6,311 nucleotides of DNA from Desulfurococcales archaeon (lineage in GTDB: Archaea; Thermoproteota; Thermoprotei_A; Sulfolobales; NBVN01). The notes beneath the pieces were generated by a model that did not search any database, had not been told where the DNA came from, and saw only the letters and a program-made list of their open reading frames with translations. Positions 1 through 6,306 of this stretch are shown in pieces. A program made the position numbers and the translations under genes. The stretch is from NCBI GenBank assembly GCA_021160415.1, contig JAGHCP010000080.1, forward strand, positions 1 through 6,311. The letters run 5' to 3'. The number at the start of each line of letters is the position of its first letter. Position 1 is the first letter of the stretch.

Positions 1-4
1 CCTT

Positions 5-10
5 ACCTCA
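5..10 (-). promoter_or_regulatory. Possible ribosome binding site of a downstream gene outside the window
   Basis: Read on the minus strand, the bases after the glycosyltransferase stop contain TGAGGT, a good match to the archaeal Shine-Dalgarno sequence. A start codon at normal spacing would lie just past the left edge. The only ATG here (11-9) is followed after one codon by TAA, so it is not a gene start. The three-gene minus-strand operon may therefore continue with a fourth gene. Six bases at a window edge are weak evidence. Confidence 0.3.
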
Positions 11-26
11 TTACTTATTATCACTA

Positions 27-1307
27 TCAACCCACCTTATTCATGACGTATGTAGCAATCCTTATAAAGAAGGCAGAGCCAACAGCGAACGTCAATGCAA
101 GCCTCAGATTGGCAAGCGTAGCCCCTAGGATACCGGCCCCCCACACAGCTGCCCTATAAACGCTAAGTACCCAGTTCCACAGAGGGTAGGGAAGCAGCCC
201 CATTACGGGTGTTGCGAAGTAAATTAGACCTGTGTTAAATACTGCGAAGAGAAGCATCAGATTCCCCAGAGTTTTCACCTTATCATAATCACTTAATAGG
301 AGTAGGGGGAATATTCCGAGAAGGTACTGCTCATGGACTATTTTACCCAGAAATAACCCGGACATTATAGTTAAAACCACAGCCTCAGGAAGCGATAGGT
401 CTTTCTTCACGACGTAGTATGACACCAATCCCCACGCGAAGAGGGCTATTAAGGAAGCAACGGCTGAAACCCTAACGCTAAACGCGAAGTTATGTATCTC
501 CTGAAGAACATTAAGCGGTGTAACCCCGTTACCGACTCTACTCCCGTGGAAAAACACTGTTGCAGTCAAGAATGAAGCCGGGTCTTTGATGAAGTAGTAT
601 ATCGTAGGTGCTTGAGAAATCACAACCCCCGTGATGAATTTACCTAAGCGGTCCCTTCCTTTCTTACCTGCGTGGTAGAGAAGCGGTATTACCGCAAGCC
701 CTGTGTAGAACTTCATCAGGCTCACCCCGTAAAGAAAACCTGAGAGCGTGGATCTTTCTTTCAGCTCCATGACGACAGCGGTGAATAAGAAGAACGCGAC
801 AAGTCCGTCAAAAGCACCCCAGAAGGCAGTTATGAAGACTACGTAAGGATTTAAGGCGTAGGCCCAGCCATACTTTCTCCCGAACCACCTGTAAAGGAGG
901 TAGGAAGTTGCTGCGTCAGCAAGGATTAAAGGTAACTTAATGAAGAGCAGGAAGAGGTACACGTCAGGCAGGAGGTACATTTTAAGGATGTAGAAAGTGC
1001 CTTCAACCCCTTTAATCGGTTCAGGAACGCCGCCCAGAGCTCTGTAGGCGAGGTAGAAAGGTGCTAAAATGTAAAGCGCGTGAGGCAGGTAGGCGTATCC
1101 CTCATAGTGCAGATTCATTCCCGTTGCTTGAACGAGTTCCTCAGTTTTCTTAGCTACGAATGCGTAAACGTTCCCTCCAGAAAAGAATTGGTGGAGGGCC
1201 TCCTGAAAAGCAACCACGTCCCATATATGAAAGAAGAGCGCGGCGAAGAGAATCCTTACGGCGATGGCTGCGAGAACTAGCTTTCTTTCTTCACCCAATA
1301 CCTCCAC
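27..1307 (-). CDS. Polytopic GT-C-type membrane glycosyltransferase (PIG-M / GT87-like)
   Basis: This is a 426-residue integral membrane protein with about ten hydrophobic segments, starting near residue 10. It shows the GT-C layout: a first outer loop with an acidic residue (D30 in HIWD) followed by GGNVY at 44-48, a KLP at 124-126 opening a membrane helix with D131, the ALNP...WGAFD block at 151-167, and KIVHEQY at 322-328. Families with this pattern (PIG-M-like mannosyltransferases, GT87/DUF2029) transfer sugars from polyprenyl-phosphate donors on the outer face of the membrane; D30 is the likely catalytic base by analogy. Donor and acceptor cannot be told from sequence. The GTG start overlaps the previous gene by 31 bases and has no clean ribosome site ahead of it; TTG at 1298 is the only nearby alternative. 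The two upstream genes encode sequon-rich exoproteins, so glycosylation of surface proteins or their glycolipid precursors is a reasonable inference. It could also be a glycolipid mannosyltransferase unrelated to those neighbours. Confidence 0.8.
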   Translation of the reverse strand: MEVLGEERKLVLAAIAVRILFAALFFHIWDVVAFQEALHQFFSGGNVYAFVAKKTEELVQATGMNLHYEGYAYLPHALYILAPFYLAYRALGGVPEPIKGVEGTFYILKMYLLPDVYLFLLFIKLPLILADAATSYLLYRWFGRKYGWAYALNPYVVFITAFWGAFDGLVAFFLFTAVVMELKERSTLSGFLYGVSLMKFYTGLAVIPLLYHAGKKGRDRLGKFITGVVISQAPTIYYFIKDPASFLTATVFFHGSRVGNGVTPLNVLQEIHNFAFSVRVSAVASLIALFAWGLVSYYVVKKDLSLPEAVVLTIMSGLFLGKIVHEQYLLGIFPLLLLSDYDKVKTLGNLMLLFAVFNTGLIYFATPVMGLLPYPLWNWVLSVYRAAVWGAGILGATLANLRLALTFAVGSAFFIRIATYVMNKVG

Positions 1308-2089
1308 CCCACGTAGATCAGGGTTGCAGCTATGAAGGGGTAGAGAAGATGTATTGTTCTTTCATTATTTAGCCATCTGCTGAGCTGAAAGAGTTTATCA
1401 TTCGTCACATCGGTTGGCCAGAAGATATGAGTCAGCTTAATTTCAATAGCTTCCTTATTGAAGGCGTTTATCAGAACCCTATATATTCCCCTCACTCCCA
1501 GCTCCACGTGGAGTTTTGATGCGTTAGTGATGATGAGGGTAGCTCTTCCTTCCTTGTAGAGGTTATCCGGGTCTTTGAACCTCAGATCTATAATGGTTGC
1601 GTCACCCTCCTTTCTAAGGGATTGAACCTTGGCGAGGTAGCTCAGCTCTAAAAGCACGGACAAATTGCTGGGTGCTTCGGTTCTGTAAATCACGGAGAGC
1701 GTGCTTCGATTAAATATCACTAAGTATTTGTACAGATTGGAGTCTCCTCCCTTGTAAGTCATTAGGAGGGCAGAGCTGTTGATCCTGCTGACGCTGTAGT
1801 TCATATCTCTGAATAGATTCAGTGCATTGCAGAAGGAGCCGCTGTCGTCTATGCTTATCAGTGGGATGTATGTTGAGAGCAGGTAGATAGGCCTTATGCT
1901 TATTTCTGGTTTGCTGTTGCTGAATCCCAGTCCAGCTACCTCTATGTAGAAGTAGTTATTTTCGTATCGGTAGCTGCCTAACCCGTACGCAACCCACCCA
2001 TTGATGCTCTCTAAGTCATTTATGAGGGGGAGGACGGAGATTATGAGAACGTATAACGATAGTGCGGCGTAGACGGCCTTCTTATTCAC
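1277..2089 (-). CDS. Unrecognised membrane-anchored exoprotein, partner of the transglutaminase-like protein
   Basis: I do not recognise a family for this 270-residue protein. A hydrophobic segment at about 6-23 after MNKK, and another at about 247-261 followed by the basic tail WRYWVKK, suggest both ends are cytoplasmic and residues 25-245 face outward. The outer part alternates short hydrophobic strands, suggesting a beta-rich fold. It carries five N-glycosylation sequons (N97, N104, N127, N142, N189) and a single cysteine, C87. The GTG start lies in a GTGA overlap with the stop of the preceding gene, and a GGGGTG ribosome site sits five bases upstream, so translation is probably coupled. 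The topology repeats that of the upstream transglutaminase-like protein, which suggests the two act together at the cell surface; that is inference. The reading frame is intact across its length, and its co-orientation and overlaps on both sides make it a real gene although its function is unknown. Confidence 0.82.
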   Translation of the reverse strand: MNKKAVYAALSLYVLIISVLPLINDLESINGWVAYGLGSYRYENNYFYIEVAGLGFSNSKPEISIRPIYLLSTYIPLISIDDSGSFCNALNLFRDMNYSVSRINSSALLMTYKGGDSNLYKYLVIFNRSTLSVIYRTEAPSNLSVLLELSYLAKVQSLRKEGDATIIDLRFKDPDNLYKEGRATLIITNASKLHVELGVRGIYRVLINAFNKEAIEIKLTHIFWPTDVTNDKLFQLSRWLNNERTIHLLYPFIAATLIYVGWRYWVKKES

Positions 2090-3372
2090 TGACCCACCCC
2101 CTTACGTGCACTTATGAGTAGGGTAGCCGTTGTAGCCAGAAGGGCTAGCGATGACGCAATAAGCATTGCTTTCGGTGTGAAGGGTGAGGGATTGGGAGGC
2201 AGGTTCCCTGCTGTGGAGTGCTTTCCCTGTGCTGCGGTTACGTTGCTCTCGGGCTGTGTCACCGTGTTGTTCCTCAATGAGAGGTTAGCCTTTATCTTCT
2301 CTAGGTAGGGAGTTATGAGGCTATGGAGGTAGTTCCTGAGAGCTGCCTCGTTGTTCAGTAAGGTCCTAAGTTCGGCTGGGAGAGAACTCGCAGAGTACGC
2401 CATAATTACTTCGGCGTACCGGTACTGCTTAAGTTCCTTAACAGTTTCCACCACCTCCGAGCGAGTTATGTTTGCTTGGAGTGACTCCCCAGTTATAAGA
2501 GAGGGGTTATAGATCAAAGCCCCGGCAAGGAAATCCAGGGATACCCACCCTACCCTAGGTAGGTATGTGAGGACGTAGGCATGGGGGCCCGCATTAACGA
2601 ATGTTATGTAGGAACCCTCGACGTTGAAGGTGTCGTTGTAGGGGAGGTACACGTAGGCGTACTCCATCTTCGCCGGTATACCATACCCCCAAAGAAGGTT
2701 GAGGAGAATCCTAGACATGTCGTCGCAGTCGCCTGTTTTGTTCCCTACGACGTCGTCCAAAGATCTTGGGAGGGCGGAAGCGCTATATTTTATGAAGTGC
2801 TGGCCGTAGATGAACTGAGCTGCCGAAAGAGCTATGAATGCCTTGGAGACCTGGCTGGGGACATACCCTAAGTGAATTAACCATTTCTCAAACGCGTGCC
2901 TTACTGTGGTGTTAACCGCCTTAGCGGGTTTTTTCACGTATTTCTCAAGTACGGCTGCAGGTATTTCGGGGTACTCGCCTTTGAATATGTACGGATTCGC
3001 CGAGATGTTGTAGAGGATACCCGTGATGTTTCTGTAGGTGAGGTTAATTTTAAGCACTATGTAACCGCATGTGCCGTTGCCCATCCTCATCTGGTATGGG
3101 TTAGTTGAGTTGCCGCTGAACTGAGCGGCACCCCCCACGTACAGGACGTGCACTGTTTGATTCACCTCCGTGTCGGAGTAGTTTACTGGCGCGTCGAAGT
3201 ACCCGTTGCTTGAATTCTCTGAGTATGTCACGCAGGCGTAATCGAAGTAGTAGTAAGTTCTAGATATCGGCTCACTCACTGCGTTCTGTGTCCACCCATC
3301 CAAAGCCAGAGGGCTCAGCGTGAACCAGGTGACGGCGATTACGATCAGAAAAATTGCTGACGCCTTAATCAC
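2086..3372 (-). CDS. Membrane-anchored extracytoplasmic transglutaminase-like (TGc) protein
   Basis: This 428-residue protein has an N-terminal membrane segment (about 6-24), a long outer region, an Asn/Ser/Thr/Pro-rich stalk (about 361-400) and a C-terminal membrane helix (about 402-420) ending in a basic tail. The transglutaminase-like core is clear: GDCDDMSRILLNLLWGYGIPA at 214-234 carries the nucleophile C216, NAGPHAYV has H264, and GWVSLDF has D280, in the usual order and spacing of the Cys-His-Asp triad. Such domains cleave or transfer amide bonds; archaeal secreted members are mostly uncharacterised, so protease, amidase and protein cross-linking roles are all open. Fifteen NxS/T sequons are scattered over the outer region and stalk (N53 to N377), implying heavy N-glycosylation. 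C47 and C102 could form a disulfide. The GTG start follows an AAGGT site with a seven-base spacer. It is the first gene of the leftward operon, whose next gene overlaps its stop by four bases. Confidence 0.87.
   Translation of the reverse strand: MIKASAIFLIVIAVTWFTLSPLALDGWTQNAVSEPISRTYYYFDYACVTYSENSSNGYFDAPVNYSDTEVNQTVHVLYVGGAAQFSGNSTNPYQMRMGNGTCGYIVLKINLTYRNITGILYNISANPYIFKGEYPEIPAAVLEKYVKKPAKAVNTTVRHAFEKWLIHLGYVPSQVSKAFIALSAAQFIYGQHFIKYSASALPRSLDDVVGNKTGDCDDMSRILLNLLWGYGIPAKMEYAYVYLPYNDTFNVEGSYITFVNAGPHAYVLTYLPRVGWVSLDFLAGALIYNPSLITGESLQANITRSEVVETVKELKQYRYAEVIMAYSASSLPAELRTLLNNEAALRNYLHSLITPYLEKIKANLSLRNNTVTQPESNVTAAQGKHSTAGNLPPNPSPFTPKAMLIASSLALLATTATLLISARKGVGQ
2095..2100 (-). promoter_or_regulatory. 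Ribosome binding site and coupled start for the second minus-strand gene
   Basis: On the minus strand, GGGGTG lies within the last codons of the transglutaminase-like gene, five bases before the GTG start at 2089. That start shares the bases GTGA with the upstream stop codon. Position and overlap support translational coupling and fix the start of the 270-residue protein. Confidence 0.55.
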
Positions 3373-3379
3373 TTCCAGT

Positions 3380-3411
3380 ACCTTGAGAAGTATTTTCCTC
3401 TCCCCTTAAAC
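3380..3411 (-). promoter_or_regulatory. Minus-strand promoter and ribosome site of the surface operon
   Basis: Reading leftwards from the divergent gap, a TATA-like GTTTAAG lies at 3411-3405 and an AAGGT ribosome-binding match at 3384-3380, seven bases before the GTG start at 3372. Using the usual archaeal distance of about 26 bases from TATA centre to start site, transcription would begin near 3382-3384, giving a very short leader. The ribosome site is a weak match, and the TATA call rests on AT content alone. Confidence 0.4.
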
Positions 3412-3412
3412 T
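3404..3412 (+). promoter_or_regulatory. TATA-like element for the ThiL-like gene
   Basis: The stretch CCTTAAACT is the best TATA-like match in the 66-base divergent gap on the plus strand. Its centre near 3408 lies about 30 bases before the ATG at 3439, which fits a leaderless or nearly leaderless transcript. This favours ATG 3439 over the in-frame GTG at 3424, which would sit too close to the element. The same bases also serve the minus-strand reading, so the two promoters overlap. Confidence 0.45.
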
Positions 3413-3438
3413 GTTTTTGCCGGGTGCCGCAGTTATTA

Positions 3439-4407
3439 ATGCCTCACCTCAAGGAATTATGGAGGATGTCCCTCTTGCCCAAGCACTTAAGTGAGTCAGC
3501 AGCTGTTATGGCTTTCCTCAGAGGGCTTATCAATAACTACAGCGGTGTCGATAAGGGCTTCATGGATGACGCATCGGCATTCAAGGTCGGGAATAAATAT
3601 GTTTTCTTCAAGATCGATGGAACGTCCTTCAGGTCATCAATGTATCCTTGGATGACCCCTTCAGACCTCATTTACAGGGTAGCTTCGGGTTCAGTGACGG
3701 ATATAATCGCTAAGGGTGGGGAGCCCTACGGCATAGCGGTGTCTGTTGGAATACCCCGCGATGACAACGTAGGTGATGTTGTAAGGGAGCTGGGTGACGG
3801 CATCGCGGACTTCCTCGGCAGGTACGGCTTCAGATATATGGGAGGTGACATGAACTCCTGTGAGGGAGATGGTTGGATAGACGTAGCTGCTGTAGGGCTG
3901 GGGGAGAGATTCATTGGTAATTCCCCTCTCCGGCCGGGGGACAGTATATACTTAACGGGTTGCCTAGGCTACTCCTCAATACCGGCCCTCATACATTACA
4001 GTGGGCTTAGTGAGGAGTTTCTGACCCGAGTGGTCGATAAGGTGAGGAGGCCGGCCCTACCATTACACTTCCTTAAGGTCGGATATGTCAAGGCATCAAC
4101 AGACATAAGTGATGGCTTAGAGTCTCTGCGGAGAGTTCTAAGAATTAACGGGGTTGGCCTCCGACTTCACGATGAGTTACCCTTCTGCTCTGAAGTCGCC
4201 GACATTATGGAGGAGGCGGAGCTTAGCCCTGAGGAGATTCTGTACTTCCTTGGTGAAGAGTTCATCGTAGCGTATACTGGGCCCGGTGGGGCTGTGTTGC
4301 TAGGGGAAATCATCGATACGCATCCAGGGCAAATTATTTACAAAGGGAAGGTGTTGAGCGGGGGTTGGGATAATTTCATCGGGTACATTAACAGAGGCAG
4401 TGTTTAG
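3439..4407 (+). CDS. thiL: ThiL-like thiamine-monophosphate kinase (PurM/AIR-synthase superfamily)
   Basis: This 322-residue protein fits the ThiL family in length and motif order. Counting from ATG 3439: MDDAS at 42-46 (nucleotide and magnesium site), FKIDGT at 57-62, the SVTDIIAKGGEP block at 85-96, MGGDMNS at 134-140, STDISDGL at 220-227, and GEEF at 272-275 in the place of GEDY. ThiL phosphorylates thiamine monophosphate with ATP to the active cofactor thiamine diphosphate in the cytoplasm. The TTDxLVxxxHF stretch usual after the first motif is replaced by a divergent sequence lacking the histidine, so another small-molecule kinase or a divergent archaeal branch of ThiL is possible. The ATG was chosen because it sits at leaderless distance from a TATA-like element; the frame also opens at GTG 3424, and ATG 3466 would lose more of the N-terminus. 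The gene is divergent from the surface operon and ends 29 bases before the radical SAM gene. No thiamine biosynthesis neighbour is visible. Confidence 0.78.
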   Translation: MPHLKELWRMSLLPKHLSESAAVMAFLRGLINNYSGVDKGFMDDASAFKVGNKYVFFKIDGTSFRSSMYPWMTPSDLIYRVASGSVTDIIAKGGEPYGIAVSVGIPRDDNVGDVVRELGDGIADFLGRYGFRYMGGDMNSCEGDGWIDVAAVGLGERFIGNSPLRPGDSIYLTGCLGYSSIPALIHYSGLSEEFLTRVVDKVRRPALPLHFLKVGYVKASTDISDGLESLRRVLRINGVGLRLHDELPFCSEVADIMEEAELSPEEILYFLGEEFIVAYTGPGGAVLLGEIIDTHPGQIIYKGKVLSGGWDNFIGYINRGSV

Positions 4408-4410
4408 ATA

Positions 4411-4423
4411 ACTTTTAATTTTA
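4411..4423 (+). promoter_or_regulatory. TATA-like element ahead of the tetraether synthase gene
   Basis: Just after the ThiL-like stop lies the AT-rich run ACTTTTAATTTTA. With the usual spacing of about 26 bases, transcription would begin near 4440, at or slightly after the first ATG (4437). This suggests tes can be transcribed independently of the ThiL-like gene. The T-rich runs could also help terminate the upstream transcript. Confidence 0.45.
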
Positions 4424-4436
4424 ACGCTGTGTAAAG

Positions 4437-6281
4437 ATGAATGAGGTATTTGGGATGACGAACGCCGAGAACACCGCGGAGGGCTCAAAGCCAAATCTTC
4501 TGAAGGTCTCAGAATTCGACCCTACGCGGAGAATTGTCAGGATAGCTGACAGGGAAATCAAGATAGGGGGGCCCATACCTAAGGTGAGGGATGGGGAGAG
4601 ACTTATTAGGTACACGCAGTCCATCTGCCCTTACTGCTACCGTCTCCTCCCAGCAGTCATCGTTGAGAGGGATGGTAAGTATTACATTCGGAAAGTATGT
4701 CCGGAACACGGGGAGATTGAGGAGGTTTACCAAGGCAGTGCTGAGTGGGCCAGAAGGATTGAGAAGTGGTTCGTTGAGGGACGTGGCTCGAGATACGTGT
4801 ACACAGACGTAACTGCTCCATGCCCCTTCAGCTGCGGGTTATGTCCTCTGCACAAGAACCACACAGCCCTCGCAAATCTCGTAGCTACAAACAGGTGTGA
4901 CTTGGACTGCTGGTATTGTTTCTTCTTCGCTGAGAAGGTAGGGTATGTTTATGAGCCCACCATAGAGCAGATAAAATTCATGGTTCAGCAGTACCTAAAG
5001 CAGGGAATCACGCCCGTTATTCAGATCACGGGTGGAGAGCCCACCCTCAGGGAGGACCTGGTGGACATAGTCAAGCTTCTAAAGGAGATGGGGGTAACAC
5101 ATATCCAGCTTAACACAAACATCACAAAGTTCGCTAAGCTTTACCTCACTAAGGGCGAGGAGGAGGCTGTTAAGTACGCGAAGGCGTTGAGGAAGGCGGG
5201 AGTAAACACGGTGTACATGAGCTTCGACGGGATCTCGCCTAAGGCTAACCCCAAGAACCACTGGGAAGTGCCTTTCGCCTTCGAAGTCTTCAGGAAGGCA
5301 GGGATGACGAGCGTTGTGTTAGTCCCGACAGTGATTAAAGGGGTCAACACGGATGAGCTGGGGGACATAATAAGGTTCGCAGCCATGAATCAAGACATAG
5401 TCAGGGCGGTCAATTTCCAGCCAGTATCTCTCACAGGGGCCATAAAGAAAGGGGACAGGATGAAGTTGAGGGTAACCATGTACGACACTGTGAAACTCAT
5501 TGAGGAGCAGACGAATGGGCAGATAACCGCTGAGGACTGGTACCCAATCCCTGTCTCCGTTTCCTTCTCCGAGTTCGCGGAGGCTCTAGCAGGGCGTTTC
5601 AAGTTCGAGATGGCTAATCACCCAGAATGTGGGGTAGCGACCTACATCTACGTGAGGAGGGACTCCGAAGGGAACTTCGAGTTCATCCCTATAGGGAGAA
5701 TGATAGACATTGAGGGTTTTCTTGACTACCTTCTCCAGAAAGCGGAGGAGTTGGAGTCAGGGAAGAGCAAGTTGCTGGTCGGAACAAAGATGCTGTTCAA
5801 TGTGTTCAACAAGTTCATAAAGTGGGATAACGTCCCGTCCGAGCTTAAGAAGACATTGCCGAAGGTCCTCTACAACATATTCACTAAGCAGTCTTACGAC
5901 GCCCTTGGAGAGTGGCACTACAAGTTCATGTTCTTAGGGATGATGCACTTCATGGATCTCTACAACTACGACGTTGAGAGGGTTGTGAGATGCAATATTC
6001 ATTACCTAATGCCTGACGGCAGGATGATACCGTTCTGCACTTTCAACGTCCTGAATGACATCTACAGAGACTATGTCCAGAAGAAATACATGATACCCAT
6101 AGAGGAGTGGAAGAAGCTGAAGGGTGAGAACACGATAGGGGAAGCCATCAAGTACAGGAGGAACTTAGAATTAATAAAGAAGATGACTTCTCACCCGTTG
6201 TACAGAAAGACGTACGGACCATTCATCGAAAGGTGGAAGAAGCTTTACCCATGGCTAGAAGTTCAGGGCAGTGAGGCTTAA
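4437..6281 (+). CDS. tes: Tetraether lipid synthase-like radical SAM protein (Tes, MJ0619 family)
   Basis: This 614-residue protein matches Tes, the radical SAM enzyme that joins the phytanyl ends of archaeol phospholipids by carbon-carbon bonds to make membrane-spanning tetraethers. Features in order: an iron-binding N-terminal region with CPYC (C64, C67) and CPEH (C88); a second cysteine group C129, C133, C136 (CPFSCGLC); the radical SAM CxxxCxxC at C154, C158, C161 inside CDLDCWYCFFFAEK; ITGGEPT at 197-203 for SAM binding; LNTN at 225-228; MSFDG at 261-265; and a C-terminal signature with EWHYKF, MMHFMDLYNYD, RCNIHY (C519) and PDGRMIPFC (C534). C398 is one further cysteine. Family members carry extra iron-sulfur or rubredoxin-type iron sites, which these spare cysteines fit. 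The enzyme probably works at the inner membrane face on polar archaeol lipids. The start is uncertain: ATG 4437 gives the longest form, but ATG 4455 has a better ribosome site. Tes paralogues that make other lipid bridges are the main alternative. Confidence 0.85.
   Translation: MNEVFGMTNAENTAEGSKPNLLKVSEFDPTRRIVRIADREIKIGGPIPKVRDGERLIRYTQSICPYCYRLLPAVIVERDGKYYIRKVCPEHGEIEEVYQGSAEWARRIEKWFVEGRGSRYVYTDVTAPCPFSCGLCPLHKNHTALANLVATNRCDLDCWYCFFFAEKVGYVYEPTIEQIKFMVQQYLKQGITPVIQITGGEPTLREDLVDIVKLLKEMGVTHIQLNTNITKFAKLYLTKGEEEAVKYAKALRKAGVNTVYMSFDGISPKANPKNHWEVPFAFEVFRKAGMTSVVLVPTVIKGVNTDELGDIIRFAAMNQDIVRAVNFQPVSLTGAIKKGDRMKLRVTMYDTVKLIEEQTNGQITAEDWYPIPVSVSFSEFAEALAGRFKFEMANHPECGVATYIYVRRDSEGNFEFIPIGRMIDIEGFLDYLLQKAEELESGKSKLLVGTKMLFNVFNKFIKWDNVPSELKKTLPKVLYNIFTKQSYDALGEWHYKFMFLGMMHFMDLYNYDVERVVRCNIHYLMPDGRMIPFCTFNVLNDIYRDYVQKKYMIPIEEWKKLKGENTIGEAIKYRRNLELIKKMTSHPLYRKTYGPFIERWKKLYPWLEVQGSEA
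4443..4447 (+). promoter_or_regulatory. Ribosome binding site favouring an internal start of tes
   Basis: GAGGT lies seven bases before an in-frame ATG at 4455, an ideal archaeal spacing. Together with a predicted transcript start near 4440, it suggests that the protein may begin at residue 7 of the longest frame. The first six residues lie outside any recognisable domain, so function does not decide the matter. Confidence 0.4.
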
Positions 6282-6296
6282 GGCCTGTAAAACCCT

Positions 6297-6306
6297 GTTT
6301 TTAAAC
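6297..6306 (+). terminator. Possible oligo-T terminator after tes
   Basis: Sixteen bases after the TAA stop of tes lies GTTTTTAAAC, with five consecutive T residues. Archaeal transcription often ends at such T-runs without a hairpin. The same AT-rich stretch could instead be the TATA element of a gene just outside the right edge, and the window is too short to tell. Confidence 0.3.

Noticed and set aside
3..11. Minus-strand ATG after the glycosyltransferase stop
   Set aside because: The frame is ATG AGG TAA, a two-codon frame; the bases are better explained as a ribosome binding site.
1080..1372. Two small plus-strand frames opposite the glycosyltransferase start
   Set aside because: Both are antisense to well-supported genes and show no motifs or initiation signals; open frames of this size are expected by chance here.
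2581..2871. Plus-strand 96-codon open frame inside the transglutaminase-like gene
   Set aside because: It lies antisense to the conserved catalytic domain, has no recognisable motif and no promoter or ribosome site; it is a shadow of the real gene.
3424..3438. GTG at 3424 as the start of the ThiL-like gene
   Set aside because: It lies only about 16 bases from the centre of the TATA-like element, too close for a transcript to include it; ATG 3439 fits a leaderless start better. It remains possible if a different promoter is used.
4621..4716. CPYC...CPEH pair as a separate zinc-ribbon protein
   Set aside because: It is continuous in frame with the radical SAM core, and this N-terminal cysteine region is part of the Tes family architecture.
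4591..4812. Plus-strand 73-codon open frame in another frame of tes
   Set aside because: It overlaps the conserved CPYC/CPEH region of tes entirely and its translation is low-complexity Ser/Arg/Leu-rich sequence with no family features.
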